From the NCBI GenBank assembly GCA_033060915.1, contig CM065397.1:31718001-31782000 (forward strand): a stretch of 64,000 nt of DNA, given 5' to 3'. A program made the position numbers and the translations under genes. Below are positions 23,678 through 35,170 of the stretch, piece by piece; position 1 is the first letter of the stretch, and every line of letters begins with the position of its first letter. This DNA is from Euryodendron excelsum (lineage: Eukaryota; Streptophyta; Magnoliopsida; Ericales; Pentaphylacaceae). The notes below the pieces were generated by a model. The model was not told where the DNA came from. It was given only the letters and a program-made list of their open reading frames with translations, and made no database searches.

Positions 23678-23737
23678 ATTTCCTTGATTTTTTCTACTTA
23701 AGGTATCTGTTACAACATTGGCCTTTCCTGGGTGATA

Positions 23738-24034
23738 TTATAAGGTGAAATCATAATCTTCCATATATTCCACCCATCTTCTTTGCCTTAAATTTAAATC
23801 TTTTTGAGTGGTAATATACTTAAGACTCTTGTGATCAGTGAATAACTTGAACTTTTCTCCATACAGATAACATCTCCAAATTTTGAGAGCAAAGATTACT
23901 GTAGCCATTTCTAAATCATGAGTAGCATAATTTTCTTCATGCTTTTTGAGTTGTCTTGATCCATAGGCTACAACCTTCCCTTCTTGCATTAAAACACATC
24001 CTAATCCTTGACGAGAGGCATCCGTATATACCAC
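23738..24034 (-). CDS. RNase H domain (chromovirus 1), open fragment
   Basis: This 98-aa segment degrades the RNA strand during reverse transcription. It reads [15 protein letters not shown] (first Asp), then [20 protein letters not shown], then [13 protein letters not shown] (Glu) and [11 protein letters not shown] (third Asp). The end, [14 protein letters not shown], is the usual RNase H terminus before integrase. A frameshift at about 24035 separates it from the RT connection region, which is open at 24192-24001. Confidence 0.9.
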   Translation of the reverse strand: MVYTDASRQGLGCVLMQEGKVVAYGSRQLKKHEENYATHDLEMATVIFALKIWRCYLYGEKFKLFTDHKSLKYITTQKDLNLRQRRWVEYMEDYDFTL

Positions 24035-24345
24035 ATATGATTTCCCACTCCTTGGAAGAGTAAGATTGGGGTTGTGGTCAATTTGGTCTTTAAATGTTGA
24101 AATGCTTCTTCACATTTGTCCGTCGATACAAATCTCACTCCCTTTCTGGTTAGTTGCATAAGAGGGCCTGCTATCCTCGAGAATCCTTCCACAAACCTTT
24201 GGCAATACCCTGCTAATCCTAGAAAGCTTCGAATTTCGATAACAGTAGAAGGTGTGTTCTAATCCATCACTACTTCTATTTTTGTAGGGTCTACTAATAT
24301 TCTTTCCTTAGACACTACATGCCCTAAGAATTTCACCTCTTTCAT
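24001..24345 (-). pseudogene. Reverse transcriptase thumb and connection (chromovirus 1)
   Basis: Directly after the stop that ends the RT palm segment, the minus strand continues EVKFLGHVVS, then a stop near 24260, then IRSFLGLAGYCQRFVEGFS and PLMQLTRKGVRF, followed by [17 protein letters not shown]. This is the conserved thumb/connection between RT and RNase H. It is split by the stop and shifts frame near 24035. Confidence 0.85.
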
Positions 24346-24804
24346 CTAAAAGTCACATTTGCTTTGCTTGGCATAAAGCTGATGTTTCCTTAAAATTTGC
24401 AGAGTTATCCTTAGGTGTTCCCTATATGTTTGCTCATCTGGAGAATATATAAGGATGTCATCAATAAAGACAATGATAAAACGGTCTAATTGATCTCGGA
24501 ATACTCTGTTCATCATGTCCATGAAGGCAACAGGTGCATTAGTTAACCCAAAGGGCATCACCACAAATTCAAAATGTCTGTATCGAGTTCTAAAGGCGGT
24601 TTTGGAAATGTCAAACTCTTTTATTCTCAACTGATGATATCCTGACCTCAAATCAATCTTAGAAAAATACGTTGCTCCTTTGAGCTGATCGAACAAATCA
24701 TCAATTCTCGGAAGGGGATATCTATTCTTAATGGTCACCTGGTTTAACTGTCGATAATCCACATATAATCGGAGAGTTCCATCTTTCTTTTTCACAAATA
24801 GCAC
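24346..24804 (-). CDS. Reverse transcriptase palm (chromovirus 1), open fragment
   Basis: This 152-aa open segment covers the RT fingers and palm. It shows [50 protein letters not shown] (first catalytic Asp), [14 protein letters not shown] and the active-site FIDDILIYS (YxDD box, here FIDD). It ends with [10 protein letters not shown] and a stop where the family normally reads through. All catalytic aspartates are present. The sequence is of the Tekay/Del chromovirus type. Confidence 0.92.
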   Translation of the reverse strand: MLFVKKKDGTLRLYVDYRQLNQVTIKNRYPLPRIDDLFDQLKGATYFSKIDLRSGYHQLRIKEFDISKTAFRTRYRHFEFVVMPFGLTNAPVAFMDMMNRVFRDQLDRFIIVFIDDILIYSPDEQTYREHLRITLQILRKHQLYAKQSKCDF

Positions 24805-25260
24805 CAGTGCTCCCTATGGTGAAGTGCTAGGGCGGATATACCCTTTCTCTAATAATTCATCCAACTGTACTTTTAATTCCTTAAGTTCTGTTGGTGCCAT
24901 CCTATAGGGTGCAATAGATATGGGAGGTACTCCAGGGTGTAATTCAATTACGAATTCTATTTCTCAGTTTGGGAGTAATCTAGATAAGTCTTCTGGAAAT
25001 ACATCTGGAAAATCATCTACTACTGGTATCGACTTTGTCTTGGTTTGAGTTTCGCTCTCTTCCTTTAACATACTAAGGAAATAATAACATTCTTTTGTCA
25101 ACTTCAGTTGTTCACGAAGAGTTACCCTGGGTTATACCATGGTTATATCTTTTTCCTCAGGAAAATGCACCTCATCTTTACTTGGGTGCCATAAAATTAA
25201 AGTCTTTTGGCTACAATCCAGGATTGCTTTGTTTTTTGTTAGCCAATCCATTCCTAATAT
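24805..25260 (-). pseudogene. Protease-RT linker and RT N-terminus (chromovirus 1)
   Basis: The minus strand contains the run-up to RT: a [24 protein letters not shown] segment at about 24960-24890, then [20 protein letters not shown]. Stops interrupt at about 24967 and 24816. It joins the protease segment upstream and the palm segment downstream. Confidence 0.75.
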
Positions 25261-25569
25261 TTAATCAAACCCGTTCATATCTAATTGAATTAGATCCACT
25301 GTAAATTCATAAGTGCCTACCCGCAACACACTGGACGGACATCCCACATGTACCATTATTATCCCACCGGTAGGAGTTTGGATACTTAATGGTGTGGTTA
25401 TCGGTGTGGTAACTAAATTTAGATGATCTATGCATTTTGTAGAAATAAACGAATGTGTAGCTCCTGAGTCAAATAATACGGTAACCCATAAATTGTAAAG
25501 TAAGATCATACCTTCAATCACCGTATTAGAGGTTTCACCATTTTCTTTGGTTGTAGGGAGGGCAAACAT
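25261..25569 (-). CDS. Aspartic protease (chromovirus 1), open fragment
   Basis: This 102-aa segment holds VTVLFDSGATHSFISTKC, the DSGA active-site motif of retropepsin-like proteases that cleave the gag-pol polyprotein. It then reads VHVGCPSSVLRVGTYEF and LIQLDMNGFD, the usual end before the RT linker. It lies between the gag zinc knuckle and RT, as expected. Confidence 0.88.
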   Translation of the reverse strand: MFALPTTKENGETSNTVIEGMILLYNLWVTVLFDSGATHSFISTKCIDHLNLVTTPITTPLSIQTPTGGIIMVHVGCPSSVLRVGTYEFTVDLIQLDMNGFD

Positions 25570-26158
25570 TCAAGATGCAATAGGCTGACTAGTCTGTTTC
25601 CCCTTTCCTGCTCCCCCTTGATTACTTCGATTAAAGTTGGTTGAGGTGGGTGCTGGTCACCTTGCAGTAGTTTGCTGGGAAGTTGTGGTGGAGCTTGCCG
25701 GGAAACTCTGAGTTGGCTATACTCGTGGTGGTACTGGATTGGTATTATTAGTACTACTTCCAGTCTTTATGGCATGTTGGCAATTCCATCTTAGATGTCC
25801 TTTTTGATGACAGTTGTAACAGATTGGTCCATCATTCTGGGTTCCCCGAGGGTTTACTGACTCTTGTGGAGTAGGGCTGATATCGAGAATTCGAGTGCCT
25901 AAAGTTGTTAACACTAGGGGAACCTCTTGAGGTTCGATTAAGGTCCTTCCGGCTTGAAGTTTACAATCCATCTAACTCTTGTTCTATGAGCATAGCTCGA
26001 TCTATCACTTCAGTAAATTGCTGGCCCATAAATGCTATTACCCGTGATCGAATTACAGGTATTAATCCTCTAAGAAATCTTCGTGTCTTTCTCTCTTCAG
26101 TAGATATGAGATCTGGGGCAAATCGTGATAATTCTAAAAACTTAGCAACATACTGCCT
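25570..26158 (-). pseudogene. gag: Gag C-terminal half with zinc knuckle (chromovirus 1)
   Basis: From 26158 the minus strand reads capsid sequence: YVAKFLELSRFAPDLIS, then ERKTRRFLRGLIPVIRSR and FTEVIDRAMLIEQEL. It then shifts frame into an open stretch (25971-25717) with CYNCHQKGHLRWNC, a CCHC zinc knuckle (C51, C54, H59, C64 of that stretch) that binds RNA. The other half of gag lies beyond the inserted solo LTR, at 30929-31456. Confidence 0.85.
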
Positions 26159-26371
26159 ACTGTTGTAAGCACCCCATTTTTTACCGTTCGGCAGTCTACA
26201 GTCCGTCCAGACTTGTATTTAAATCAATGTGGAGATATTCCCAATCTAAATCATCCTTCCAAATCTAATCCCGTCAATCAAACAGTTTTGCGGGCTCGCC
26301 GGGCCCAAATAAAGGCGAAATGACCAAAATTCCCTTGAAGGCATTGTTTCGGTCCAATTCCAATCAGGCAC

Positions 26372-26385
26372 GTCTTTCTGAAGAC
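26372..26385 (+). other. Conserved tetraloop hairpin near LTR 5' end (copy C)
   Basis: GTCTT-TCTG-AAGAC lies 208 bp from the LTR start. The stem matches copies B and D while the loop differs, as expected for a conserved inverted repeat. Confidence 0.5.
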
Positions 26386-27691
26386 GGTAAATCTCCTTTC
26401 CAATTCCAATTTTAATTCCAATTAAATCCCGCACACCTTTCGAAAAAGTTGATTCCTCAAGGTGGTAAGACCCTCCAATCTGGCACGCTTCCAAGTGAAC
26501 TCTTCAAAACGGTAGGTCCCTTCAAACCCGTCGACTGGGACAAGACCCCAAGTCCCCTAGATGGTAGAACAGTCCACCTTTGGCGCTTGCTAGCCCGCCA
26601 ATGCAGAAGTGTTCGTTTCGGCATGCCTTTTGAGAAATTAACTGCTTATGCGCTAAGTTTGTTTAGCAGCTTCCCGAGATCAGGCAATCTTGGGAATGAT
26701 CGCAAGTTGTCAGAGTAGCGGAAGTACTCGTAAACAGGTCGATATAGGGAATTGCCAACAAACTCCTGTATCACGGGACCATCGTCAGAGTGGCGGAAAC
26801 ACTCAAAACCTAGGTTAACAACGGTGCCTGCTAGTCCACTTCAGTGAAAAATGACCAAACTACCCCTAAGGTCATTTTTCGGCACGTTTCTCGAAAAAGT
26901 ACCTAAGTCCTCAGAACGGTAAGTCTACCCTTCCAAGATCGTCCTAGAGACAATCCGGCATGATTAGGTGCCTTCTAGTCAGTTTCGGGCCAATTTCGAG
27001 ACTTTTCGGTTAAGATGACCATTTTGCCCATAGACATCCGAACGCCCCGGGGACCACATCAGTTCTGGGTAAAAAACTGGTAATCTCCCAATAATTCTTT
27101 TTGTAGTATTCTCGACCTTTTATGATCTTTCCGGATCATTCCAAGTCAATTTCGGCAAACCCGGTGCAAAATGACCTTTTTGCCCTTGGTGGGCTGGTCA
27201 CCTTTTTCAACCACACCGGCTCTGGGTATCAAACCGGTAACCTTTGGGAACATTCTAAATAATGTCTCCAAATCTCGAGTCTTCTTCTAGGACATTCTGA
27301 GTCCGTCCCGGCAGCTTTCCGACCCGATCGACCGTTTTGCCCCTAATGGCCCGGTCAACCCTTCCGACAATTCTTGTCTTTCTTTTTCAAGTCAAATACC
27401 TTCGGGACCCTATTCTGAGGGTTCCTATCCCTTTCTGGCTTTTTGGACCATTCCCGGTCCCTTAAATCCTTCACGGACCTTTCAGAGCCACTCCTAGTGA
27501 AGCCAGACTAAAAATTGCATGGTAGTCACTAAGACAGGCGCTCAAATCTTCTGAAGATACGTTACTTACTGACCTTAAAACTTTCCTAAGTGGCACCAAG
27601 CCAATATTTGGCCTGGCGCCACTCCTAGTGGCTGCAAAAGGTTTTTTTTGGCCTGGTGCCACTACAACAAGAGCCAGGTCATTCTTCTCCC

Positions 27692-27699
27692 TATAAATA
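27692..27699 (+). promoter_or_regulatory. TATA box, Ogre-family LTR copy C
   Basis: TATAAATA sits in CTCCCTATAAATACAGAG. It is followed by a typical leader and, about 285 bp later, by AAGGTAGGC. This is the cleanest promoter in the window. Confidence 0.7.
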
Positions 27700-27980
27700 C
27701 AGAGTCTCCTCCAGCGTGAAAAAGGTCCGCAAACTCAGTCTGAAAACCCTATTATTCGATATACAGAGCTCGTAGCCTCTCTAAATCCTAGTCTCTTTAG
27801 GCTTTCCAAACCCTAGCCTCTTATACACTCACACACACTCTTATACACTTATACACTAGCCTCCATTGAAGACTTGAAGTGCTGCAACTAAAGCTCTTGA
27901 AGATCAAGACGAAGACTGAAGTAAAGACCAAAACAAAGTAAGCTAAGCGAAGCACGCAAAGCAAAATAAACAGGACGCAA

Positions 27981-27986
27981 GGTAGG
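27981..27986 (+). promoter_or_regulatory. Splice-donor-like site in LTR copy C
   Basis: GCAAGGTAGGCTTTC matches the plant donor consensus around GT at 27982-27983. It is kept in the other family members, followed by a pyrimidine-rich stretch. Its use is inferred. Confidence 0.4.
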
Positions 27987-29219
27987 CTTTCTATTTACGT
28001 TTACGCAACTCCCCCTCTCTCTTCTCCCTTCGAACCCACTTGGGTTTTCTTCTATTTTAATCCCCCATCTTCTTCCCCTCCTTTCTTGCATGCTTGAAAC
28101 AAGGGACTTCTCGGTCCATGTGTAGGATTAGGCTATTGGAGGGTCACTGTGTCGAGGGCTTTCTTTTAGTCTAACCGGAGACCACGTGGGTTCGGCCCCC
28201 TTGATTATGTGGTGAAGCCTTTAACCTTGTATGTTCACGACCCCAATTTGCATTGTGCATATCATAATCTTACACTCTTTTAAAATTCGTTTTCAAACTC
28301 GTTTTCGAAGCTTGCATCAAAATTATTTTCAAAACTTGCATTAAAATTTTCTTTTTCAAAATCACAATCCTAAGGTGATTCTAGCCTTTCCACGACTAAG
28401 GTTGCTTTAGGAAAGTGTTACATTTAAAGTGACCAATATGGTCCATATTTTTCAAATCTCCGTTGTTTTCAAAACTATTATCTTAAAGTGGTTCTAATTT
28501 TCTTATGGTTAGAATTGCTTTAGGAAAGTGAAATATTTTATATACTTTTTAAAAACTCTCTTTTCAAATCTCTCCCTTTAAAAATCTCTTTTCTAATATA
28601 CTTTCTAAAAACTCTCTCCAATCTCCTTTCCAAAATTGTTTTCAAAAACTCCCTCCAAAAATCTATTTTTCAAAAACTCTTTCTCAAAACACTCTCCTCA
28701 AAACCCACTTTCTAAAAATGCTCCCTAGGTCTCCTTCCTAGAAAAACTCTTTGCAAAACTCCTTTCCAAAAACTCTCTTTTCAAAACTCCTTTTTAAAAT
28801 CTCTTTCCTAAAAGCTCCTTCCAAAATCTTCTTTCTAAAACTCTCCTCAAGTTCACTTTCCAAAAATCTCTTTTTAAGATTTCTTTCCATAAATCTTCCT
28901 TTCCAAAAATCCATTTTCTAAAATCTCTCTTCTTAGAGTCCAAGTTAAACCCTAGAGCTAACAATTAGGAAACCCTAATTTTCTTGTCTAAAACATGATT
29001 TTCAATCTTGTCTCAAAATCTAAGTTTTCAAAATCTCCTTTGTACACTTAAATCATAAGTTTCCAAAAAATCTATTTTCTACATCAAAACTATAGTCTTC
29101 CAAATCTAGGGTTTTTAAAACTTCCCTTTCCAAATCCATGCCAAATCCAATCTTCCCGTTTAGGAAACTAGATACAATCCTCCGTTTTTGGAAACAAAAT
29201 CAAATCACCCCTTTAGAAA

Positions 29220-29800
29220 CAAAATCCAATCTCTTGTTTTAGGAAATACGAATCTCAATCCTTCAAACTCCAAATTTTTCTTAAATCCACTCCTTCCTAA
29301 TCTCATACTTTCCTAAACCTTACACTTCTAAAACTTGAACGTTTAAATCTTTCCTTAAACTTTGAACTTCTAAATCTTTGCTAATCTCGACCTTTCCAAA
29401 TCCTAAACTTCCTAAATTTTAAACTTTTCTAAGCTTCAAATATTTCCAAATCTAAAACTTTCTAAACTCAAAACTTTCTTACTTTCAAAACTTCCCTATT
29501 TCAAAACATTCTAAATTCAAAACTTTCCAATTCCAATACTTTCTTAAAATGAAACCTTTCCTATTTCAAAACCTTTCTTAAAATGAAATTTTCTTAATCC
29601 AAAACTTTACTAAGTTGAAACTTTCCTAATTCGAAATCTTTCTTAAACCAAAACTTTCCTCAAGATGAAACCTTTCTTAATTCGAAACCTTCCATAATTT
29701 GAAACTTTCCTAAATCGAAACTTTCCTAAATCGAAACTTTCCTAAAATGAAATTTTCCTAATTCGAACCTTTCCTAAATCCAATCCTTCCCTAATCTTTC
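29220..29800 (+). repeat. 16-bp-period array in LTR copy C
   Basis: Units GAAACTTTCCTAAATC start at 29701, 29717, 29733, 29749 and 29765, exactly 16 bp apart. More diverged units extend on both sides. The equivalent arrays lie at about 58080-58900 (E), 3440-3750 (A), 7980-8240 (B) and 36600-36780 (D). Confidence 0.7.
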
Positions 29801-30928
29801 AAGTCCAATATTCGAATCAAATCTTTCTTAATATCAAGTCATTTCTAAATCTTATCTTTCCTAAGTCTAGGTTTCCTAAACCTCAATCTTTCTAAAACAA
29901 GTCTAAATCCTTTTTCCAAGTTCTATCTTTCCAAATCGAAGTCCAATCTTTCTAATTCCAAATTCCAAATTCCAATATTCTATTCTAAGTTCAAATCAAA
30001 TCCTTCTTCAAATCAAAATCTCTTTTTCCAATCAAACCTTCTATTTTCTATCGGACTCTTGTCCGAACTACGACTGACCTGATTCCTCAAAAAGGATACG
30101 TAGGCAACACTCATGGGTGCGGTCACAATCTTTTTCAAGCTTCTATTTTCATACCTTCTTTCCAATTTCCAATTCTATGTTCTATTTTCAACTTCCAATT
30201 CCATAATCTATTTCAAGTTTCTAATTCTATAATCTATTTTTCTAATTCCAAATTTTTATTTCCAATTTCTAAAACTCTCAAATTTCAAATCTATCTTTTC
30301 AAATTTCTTTTTAAATCAAATCAATTTCTTTTCAAATCTCTTTCCAAATCTATTTTCCAGCTCTCTCTCTCTCTCTCTTGCAATTGCATATCATGCATCA
30401 TTCTTTTCAAAATTATGTTCTGAAGTGAATAGGATTGGACATTTGTTAGTTGAAGACTCTCATAGGTGAATCTAGGGTGAATAGACATGTAGGTACCACA
30501 AGGGAGGGGTAGGGTGATGGCTTAGTGCTTCTTCCCTACACGTAGCCAACCTCCGAACCTAGGATCACTATTTTTAAAGACCAAAACGGAGTTATTTTCA
30601 AAAAAGGACTTAACTATTTTTCAAATGTTGCTAAATAACCTGTTTTCTTAAAATCCTTCTCTTGAGGAGATATTTTTAAAATCATTTTTCGAAAACCCTA
30701 AGTGTGATCCTCGGATTGTGTTTAGTTTTTAAGTGACCTAACTCACCTTAATCAAGTTAGGTGGCGACTCCAAATTGTTTTCCAAAAGCCCTTTATTCAA
30801 ATTAATTTTCAATTCAAACCTAGTCGCACTCATTCTTCTAGGGGGATGGGTTCTAACGAGAGAGTACAGTATTTTTTCTGCTTGTGTGTGTATTCGTCGA
30901 GTGCGAAAAATCTGGGCGCGACAACTGT

Positions 30929-31456
30929 CATAATGTTTTGCTGTAGGTGTACAAACTCTTCCATTTTGGTCTCCTTTACTACTTCTCGAAAGTAATGGTT
31001 CTGGAAAACAGTTACAAACTTGTCCCATGACAAGTTTCTTACAACCCTTATTAGTTTGATGGAATCCCACCAGAAATCAGCCTCTCCTTAAAGGCGGTAA
31101 GTTGCAAATTCTACCTGAAATTCTGCGAGTGTTCCCATAATATTCAACACCTTGTGGGTCTGTTTAAGCCATCTTTCTGCTCTTAAGGGATCTGGTGCTT
31201 CAGTAAATCTTGGAGGGTTTTTCTTTTGAAATTCTCATAGAATTTTTGTCTTTCTATCTTCCGGGTTTATTATCGGCGTTGTTATAGGAGTTACTACTAG
31301 TGGTGGTTGAGGAGGGGCAAACGATACTTGCTATGTCTGCTATTGTTGCAGCATATTAGTTATAGTTTAAAGACTTTGCATAATTTGATTCCACTGGTTA
31401 TTGGTTGGGGTCTCGTTGTTTCCATTTGATTTCACTTCGGCTCTTGTCCTTGTCAT
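30929..31456 (-). pseudogene. gag: Gag N-terminal half (chromovirus 1)
   Basis: An ATG at 31456 (MTRTRAEVKS) begins gag on the minus strand. Downstream are PPRFTEAPDPLRAERWLKQT, then ATYRL, GEADFWWDSIK and SWDKFVTVFQNHYF, the conserved retrotransposon gag capsid core. Stops occur near 31370-31320 and at about 31090. The fragment ends at the TSD of solo LTR C and its other half resumes at 26158. Confidence 0.82.
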
Positions 31457-32404
31457 CTAAAATTAGTACCATGGTTAGGCTGATTTCTATTATTGTATGA
31501 CACTGTATCATATCTAGACGTAATATTCAGTACTATCACTTAATAGAAGCGACAAATAGATAAGTACAATCTATTACTAAAAACAAGAAATACATAAGTG
31601 CAGTGCTAGGTACAGATGGCAAAATGACATAGCACTAGTCGATCTCTTCCTCCTATCTACAGTGGTCAAAATAGGGAGGAATAGATATTACGCACAAACT
31701 ACTATAAACATACATAAGTCTTCTGTAGTATTTTATTTCTTTCCATTACACATCCTGTATAACCTGTTTCCATGCTCACATCCTCGTCCAGGTCTTCCTC
31801 ACTTTTCGACACGTCTATAACTGGGGTACCTGATGTGGTAGGTACTACTGGGGTGGGGTTAGTCATCGGCACCTCTGGTGTTAAGGGATGATATTCAGGT
31901 GATGCTGGGTGATCCCCAGGAGGTGGTATGGTGGGCGGGATAGTCTGTTGTCCCTATGAAGTTAGGTGAGGTGAGGGAGGATCAGGCTGTCCCTATCTTC
32001 TTGCAAATGGTAAATCTCCTGACAACTGTATACTGAGTATTAGCTGCTAGTACTCAGTAGGGCTCCTTACGATCTCAGAAACCTCTTGAGCTGCTCCTTT
32101 CAAGGATGTCACTCGATGGTGTACTACAGAATCTTGTAAAGTTCTAGGAAGATCCCCCCATCTCTAAGAGACCCCCATAATCTCAGCACGAAGAAACGCC
32201 TTAGCCTGATTATGAGTCACAGTCCTACGATTAGCTTTCATCTCACTTTCAACTTATAGCTGATGCATGAGGACATCATCCCACACAGATAAATTCATCT
32301 GCACCAAAAAGTTAAGGTTAGCACTCAAGTCACAATCTATAACTAATATAACTTAAGGGTTTCGACAAGAAATAATGTTCACTATCCAAAAAGACCTAAA
32401 CCAA
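31457..32404 (-). other. Untranslated leader of chromovirus 1
   Basis: This stretch of about 0.95 kb between primer site and gag start has no credible coding frame in either strand. A leader of this size is normal for the lineage. Confidence 0.6.
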
Positions 32405-32416
32405 GCTCTGATACCA
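32405..32416 (-). promoter_or_regulatory. Primer binding site of chromovirus 1 (initiator tRNA-Met)
   Basis: The minus strand reads TGGTATCAGAGC, a perfect match to the plant initiator tRNA-Met complement, five bases inside the 5' LTR end. It proves the minus orientation and the LTR boundary at 32422. Confidence 0.9.
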
Positions 32417-33469
32417 ACTTTTGTCACGACCCATTTTATCTTCTAGATCGGGACAAGGGATTTATAAGGTAAAGATACATCATGCACCTACTTCCAAAAT
32501 GATTATTATATCCGGAGAACATTGTGTTTCTAGTTGAGATCCATAACTTTATTTTATGTACAATCCAAACTAAATATTAAGGAAATTCCAACTGAACTGG
32601 GTGGTTCATTTCTCATAATCATTTTCTTGGAATCCAGCTGAAGCCTCATTTTCTGAAATTTGTCCCATAAGATAGGAGTGAGTTGCGAAGCCCAATAGGA
32701 ATCTCATAAATTCTTTAAAGCACAGGTTTAAATGCAATGCAGTAAAAAGATAGCATAGCACAAATATGCCCCTTATAATTCTTTTCGTTTTCATTAATAT
32801 CAGGATCCTTGTAGGTATGTCCTGCCTGGGGCATCATCAAGCCCAGTGGACCCACCCTTGACCCTTCCCCTCGCCAAGATAATGGGAACCCACCCATGAT
32901 TATCTAGCCCATATTAAGCCCAGTGAAGATGACCCATGATCGCCCCAGATCAAGCCCAGTCAGGTTTGCCCATGATATTAACTTGGGGTCTTTTCTTTCT
33001 GGTTGTTCCACCCTTATTTCTCCCCAATGATGCACACATATAGTGAATGTAGCAATATAGTCAACAACATAAGCAGCAGGAAGACGTAAAGTCAACATAG
33101 TAATTTGCAAGTTATTTGATAAGAAAAAAATAAGCATGTAGTTTAAAGAATGCATAAGTTTCTACCCTGATAATAGTCTTGGTAAGATTAGATACTCGTT
33201 TCACGTACTGTCTGTGAAGGAAGGAAATACAAGCTTGTATGTCATAATTATCCAAGATTCTTGTAAATAGGTGAAAGTGTCAAATAATTAGAGAGTCAGC
33301 AAGGTTAGAGTTGTTAGCAGGGGTTGGTTTGGTAGAACGGATCCTTTAGAATCCCTCTTGTCTCCCGTCACGAACAAAATTTTCCAATATCGGGGCCCCA
33401 GGGTGAAATCCCAAAAGTTACCAGGGGGCCTAGTGACCTTGTACTCTCCCATATTTGGGTTTCTCATGC

Positions 33470-33476
33470 TTTTATA
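33470..33476 (-). promoter_or_regulatory. Probable TATA box of chromovirus 1 5' LTR
   Basis: TATAAAA on the minus strand is in the same context (CCTATAAAAGCATGAG) as at 20427-20433. Transcription would run toward gag. Confidence 0.5.
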
Positions 33477-34199
33477 GGTCCACTGGTAAATTTTTAGATT
33501 TTTCCTATTTACAGGTTATTTTCTACGATTTTCTGTGTCCAAACAGAGTTATTAATTCATGAAATATCGCAAAATTACCAAACAATTCCATAAAATTTAG
33601 GGTAGGCTTACATGGTCTCTTGGACCATCCCACCAAAAATTGGTGGTCATCAGAGCTGGCATGCGCCCTCACGTGCCACCAGCCGAGCGTGGGGGAGGAA
33701 AGCGTAGCCTTCTCCTTCCTCCACCACGACTGGTGGTGCTTCCAGGTCCATTTCTGGCCATCCACCACACTTCCTGGCCATGCATGTGCAACCCAGAGAT
33801 AGATAAGGACCTGGGCTTCACACTCATGGCCAGAGTTCGGCCGGTGGTGGTCGGAGGTGGCTGGTTTTTGGCTGAAAAGTCTTGTTGCACGGTGGAACCC
33901 TAGGGTTCAGACTTTCAACTGGATTTTTTGGGCCCTTCCCATTGTTTTTTGGAAAAGTGTTCTTCACAAAAGTTGTTCGGATCATCTAGACGAAGAGGAC
34001 CCAATTGGCCTTGTCAAGATTTGTGGCCGGTGGCTGGAGTTAGGGTCTTCCTGATGAAAATTCATTCCAGGAGGTGGGCAGTGCATATGCAAAGGTTCTG
34101 GGCCTCTCTGGGACACCCGCAGGTGTCCTTGAGAAGCTCCATGGCCACTGCAATAGCCCCCCAGCTCCTATCTTCGTTGCCACGGCCAAACAAAACTGA

Positions 34200-34204
<5 letters not shown>

Positions 34205-34270
<66 letters not shown>
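34205..34270 (+). repeat. (CT)33 microsatellite
   Basis: A pure CT dinucleotide run of 66 bp lies inside the 5' LTR of chromovirus 1. The other LTR has only about eight units at the same place. It creates long Ser-Leu and Arg-Glu open frames on the two strands that are not genes. Confidence 0.95.
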
Positions 34271-34273
<3 letters not shown>

Positions 34274-35170
34274 GTTTTTCCTTGTTTCCAGCCATGGTTC
34301 CTAGTTTATTTAGTTGCGTTTGTGGTGAGGGAGGTAGGTCCTCACCTTAGAGGGTTGCTGGGAAGCTCGTCCAAAATTTTCTTTTCTTCCTTTTGGTTTT
34401 TCTTCGGTTCAGTTTTATTTTTGTTTTTGATTTCTCCAACCTTGTATAAGTTGTTCAAATCATCTACCACAATGGAAAGTCACTCATGACGGGTGTGCAA
34501 GACCAGGTGTTAGTCTGCATGAAGTGCAAGGTGGATGGCTTAGTTCCGATGTGATAAACTTGTCGGTCGGATTTGGTAGAATGGTTTGAATTGATTGTAA
34601 TTGCTTCGGATTGATACAATGTGTAAATTGGATTGATAGTTTGATGATATTGAAGTTGGCGTATAAGTGGTGCCAATCTCTTTACATAGTTTTGGTCATG
34701 TCACAAGTTAGTGGACTCTTGGTTTGTAATTAAACCGGTGGAACCTTGAACCGGTTCGTCCATGCTTGCTAATGCATGGTTATAGGACTTAGGCTGGTTC
34801 AATAATAAAGTTTGTGGGATAGTTAACATAGGGTTTTAAATATTTAATGAGATATGTTCAATAAGCGAGTGAACCGGCTGAGTTCGTGTGTATGACCGGT
34901 TGAACCGCTGCTTGCCTATAGTAGGCCGATTTAGTTAGATTTTTGGACCGGTGTGAGTTTAGGTTGGTTCATAGGGAAGGGTTTAGACCGGTGTGTCTAA
35001 TAGGCCGACATTCGATTCTTCGGTCCAAGGAAGAACCAGGCAACTATCTACAAACGGTATAATAGTGATGCTCATCCGTCGTGTTTTAATTTAGACATAA
35101 AAATGAAACGCAACAATTCTAACCTTTTTAATAGGGATGTAATGCAGCCAAGAAAATTTAGGGTGTTACA

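Larger units (their letters stand above)
26164..30923 (+). mobile_element. Solo LTR of Ogre-like family (copy C, 4.8 kb)
   Basis: The block starts TGTAAGCACCCC and ends GGGCGCGACA, with an exact TSD ACTGT at 26159-26163 and 30924-30928. It is the only copy of this LTR family here in plus orientation. It carries the whole LTR plan: hairpin-rich upstream block (26340-26960), TATA box (27692-27699), leader with donor-like site (27981), CT-rich tract and the 16-bp-period array. It has no coding potential. It splits gag of chromovirus 1 and so is one of the youngest insertions. Copy E is its closest relative in the window. Confidence 0.9.
19379..35170 (-). mobile_element. Chromovirus 1 (Tekay/Del-type Ty3/gypsy), near-complete, minus strand
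   Basis: LTRs at 32422-35170 (5') and 19379-22107 (3') flank primer site, gag, protease, RT, RNase H, integrase, chromodomain and polypurine tract in the standard Ty3/gypsy order on the minus strand. The TSD is GTAAT at 19374-19378 and GTAAC at 35171-35175, one mismatch. Over the first 210 aligned LTR bases I count about ten differences, mostly transitions, so the copy is not young. The frame is broken by stops and shifts, and a 4.8-kb solo LTR sits in gag. Without that insertion the element is about 11 kb. Confidence 0.92.
32422..35170 (-). repeat. 5' LTR of chromovirus 1 (2749 bp)
   Basis: On the plus strand it starts TGTCACGACCC and ends GGGTGTTACA, and it is collinear with the LTR at 19379-22107. 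The main length difference is a 66-bp CT microsatellite. Open frames inside it recur as shadows in the other LTR. Confidence 0.92.

Noticed and set aside
28740..30400. Repeated T/C-rich sequence that could suggest a CRISPR array or centromeric satellite
   Set aside because: There are no conserved repeats with unique spacers. It is the 16-bp-period degenerate array inside LTR copy C, and this is plant DNA.
33928..34350. 140-aa frame with a long Ser-Leu run, and the opposite Arg-Glu frame
   Set aside because: Both are produced by the CT microsatellite inside the chromovirus 1 LTR. The other LTR does not preserve them.
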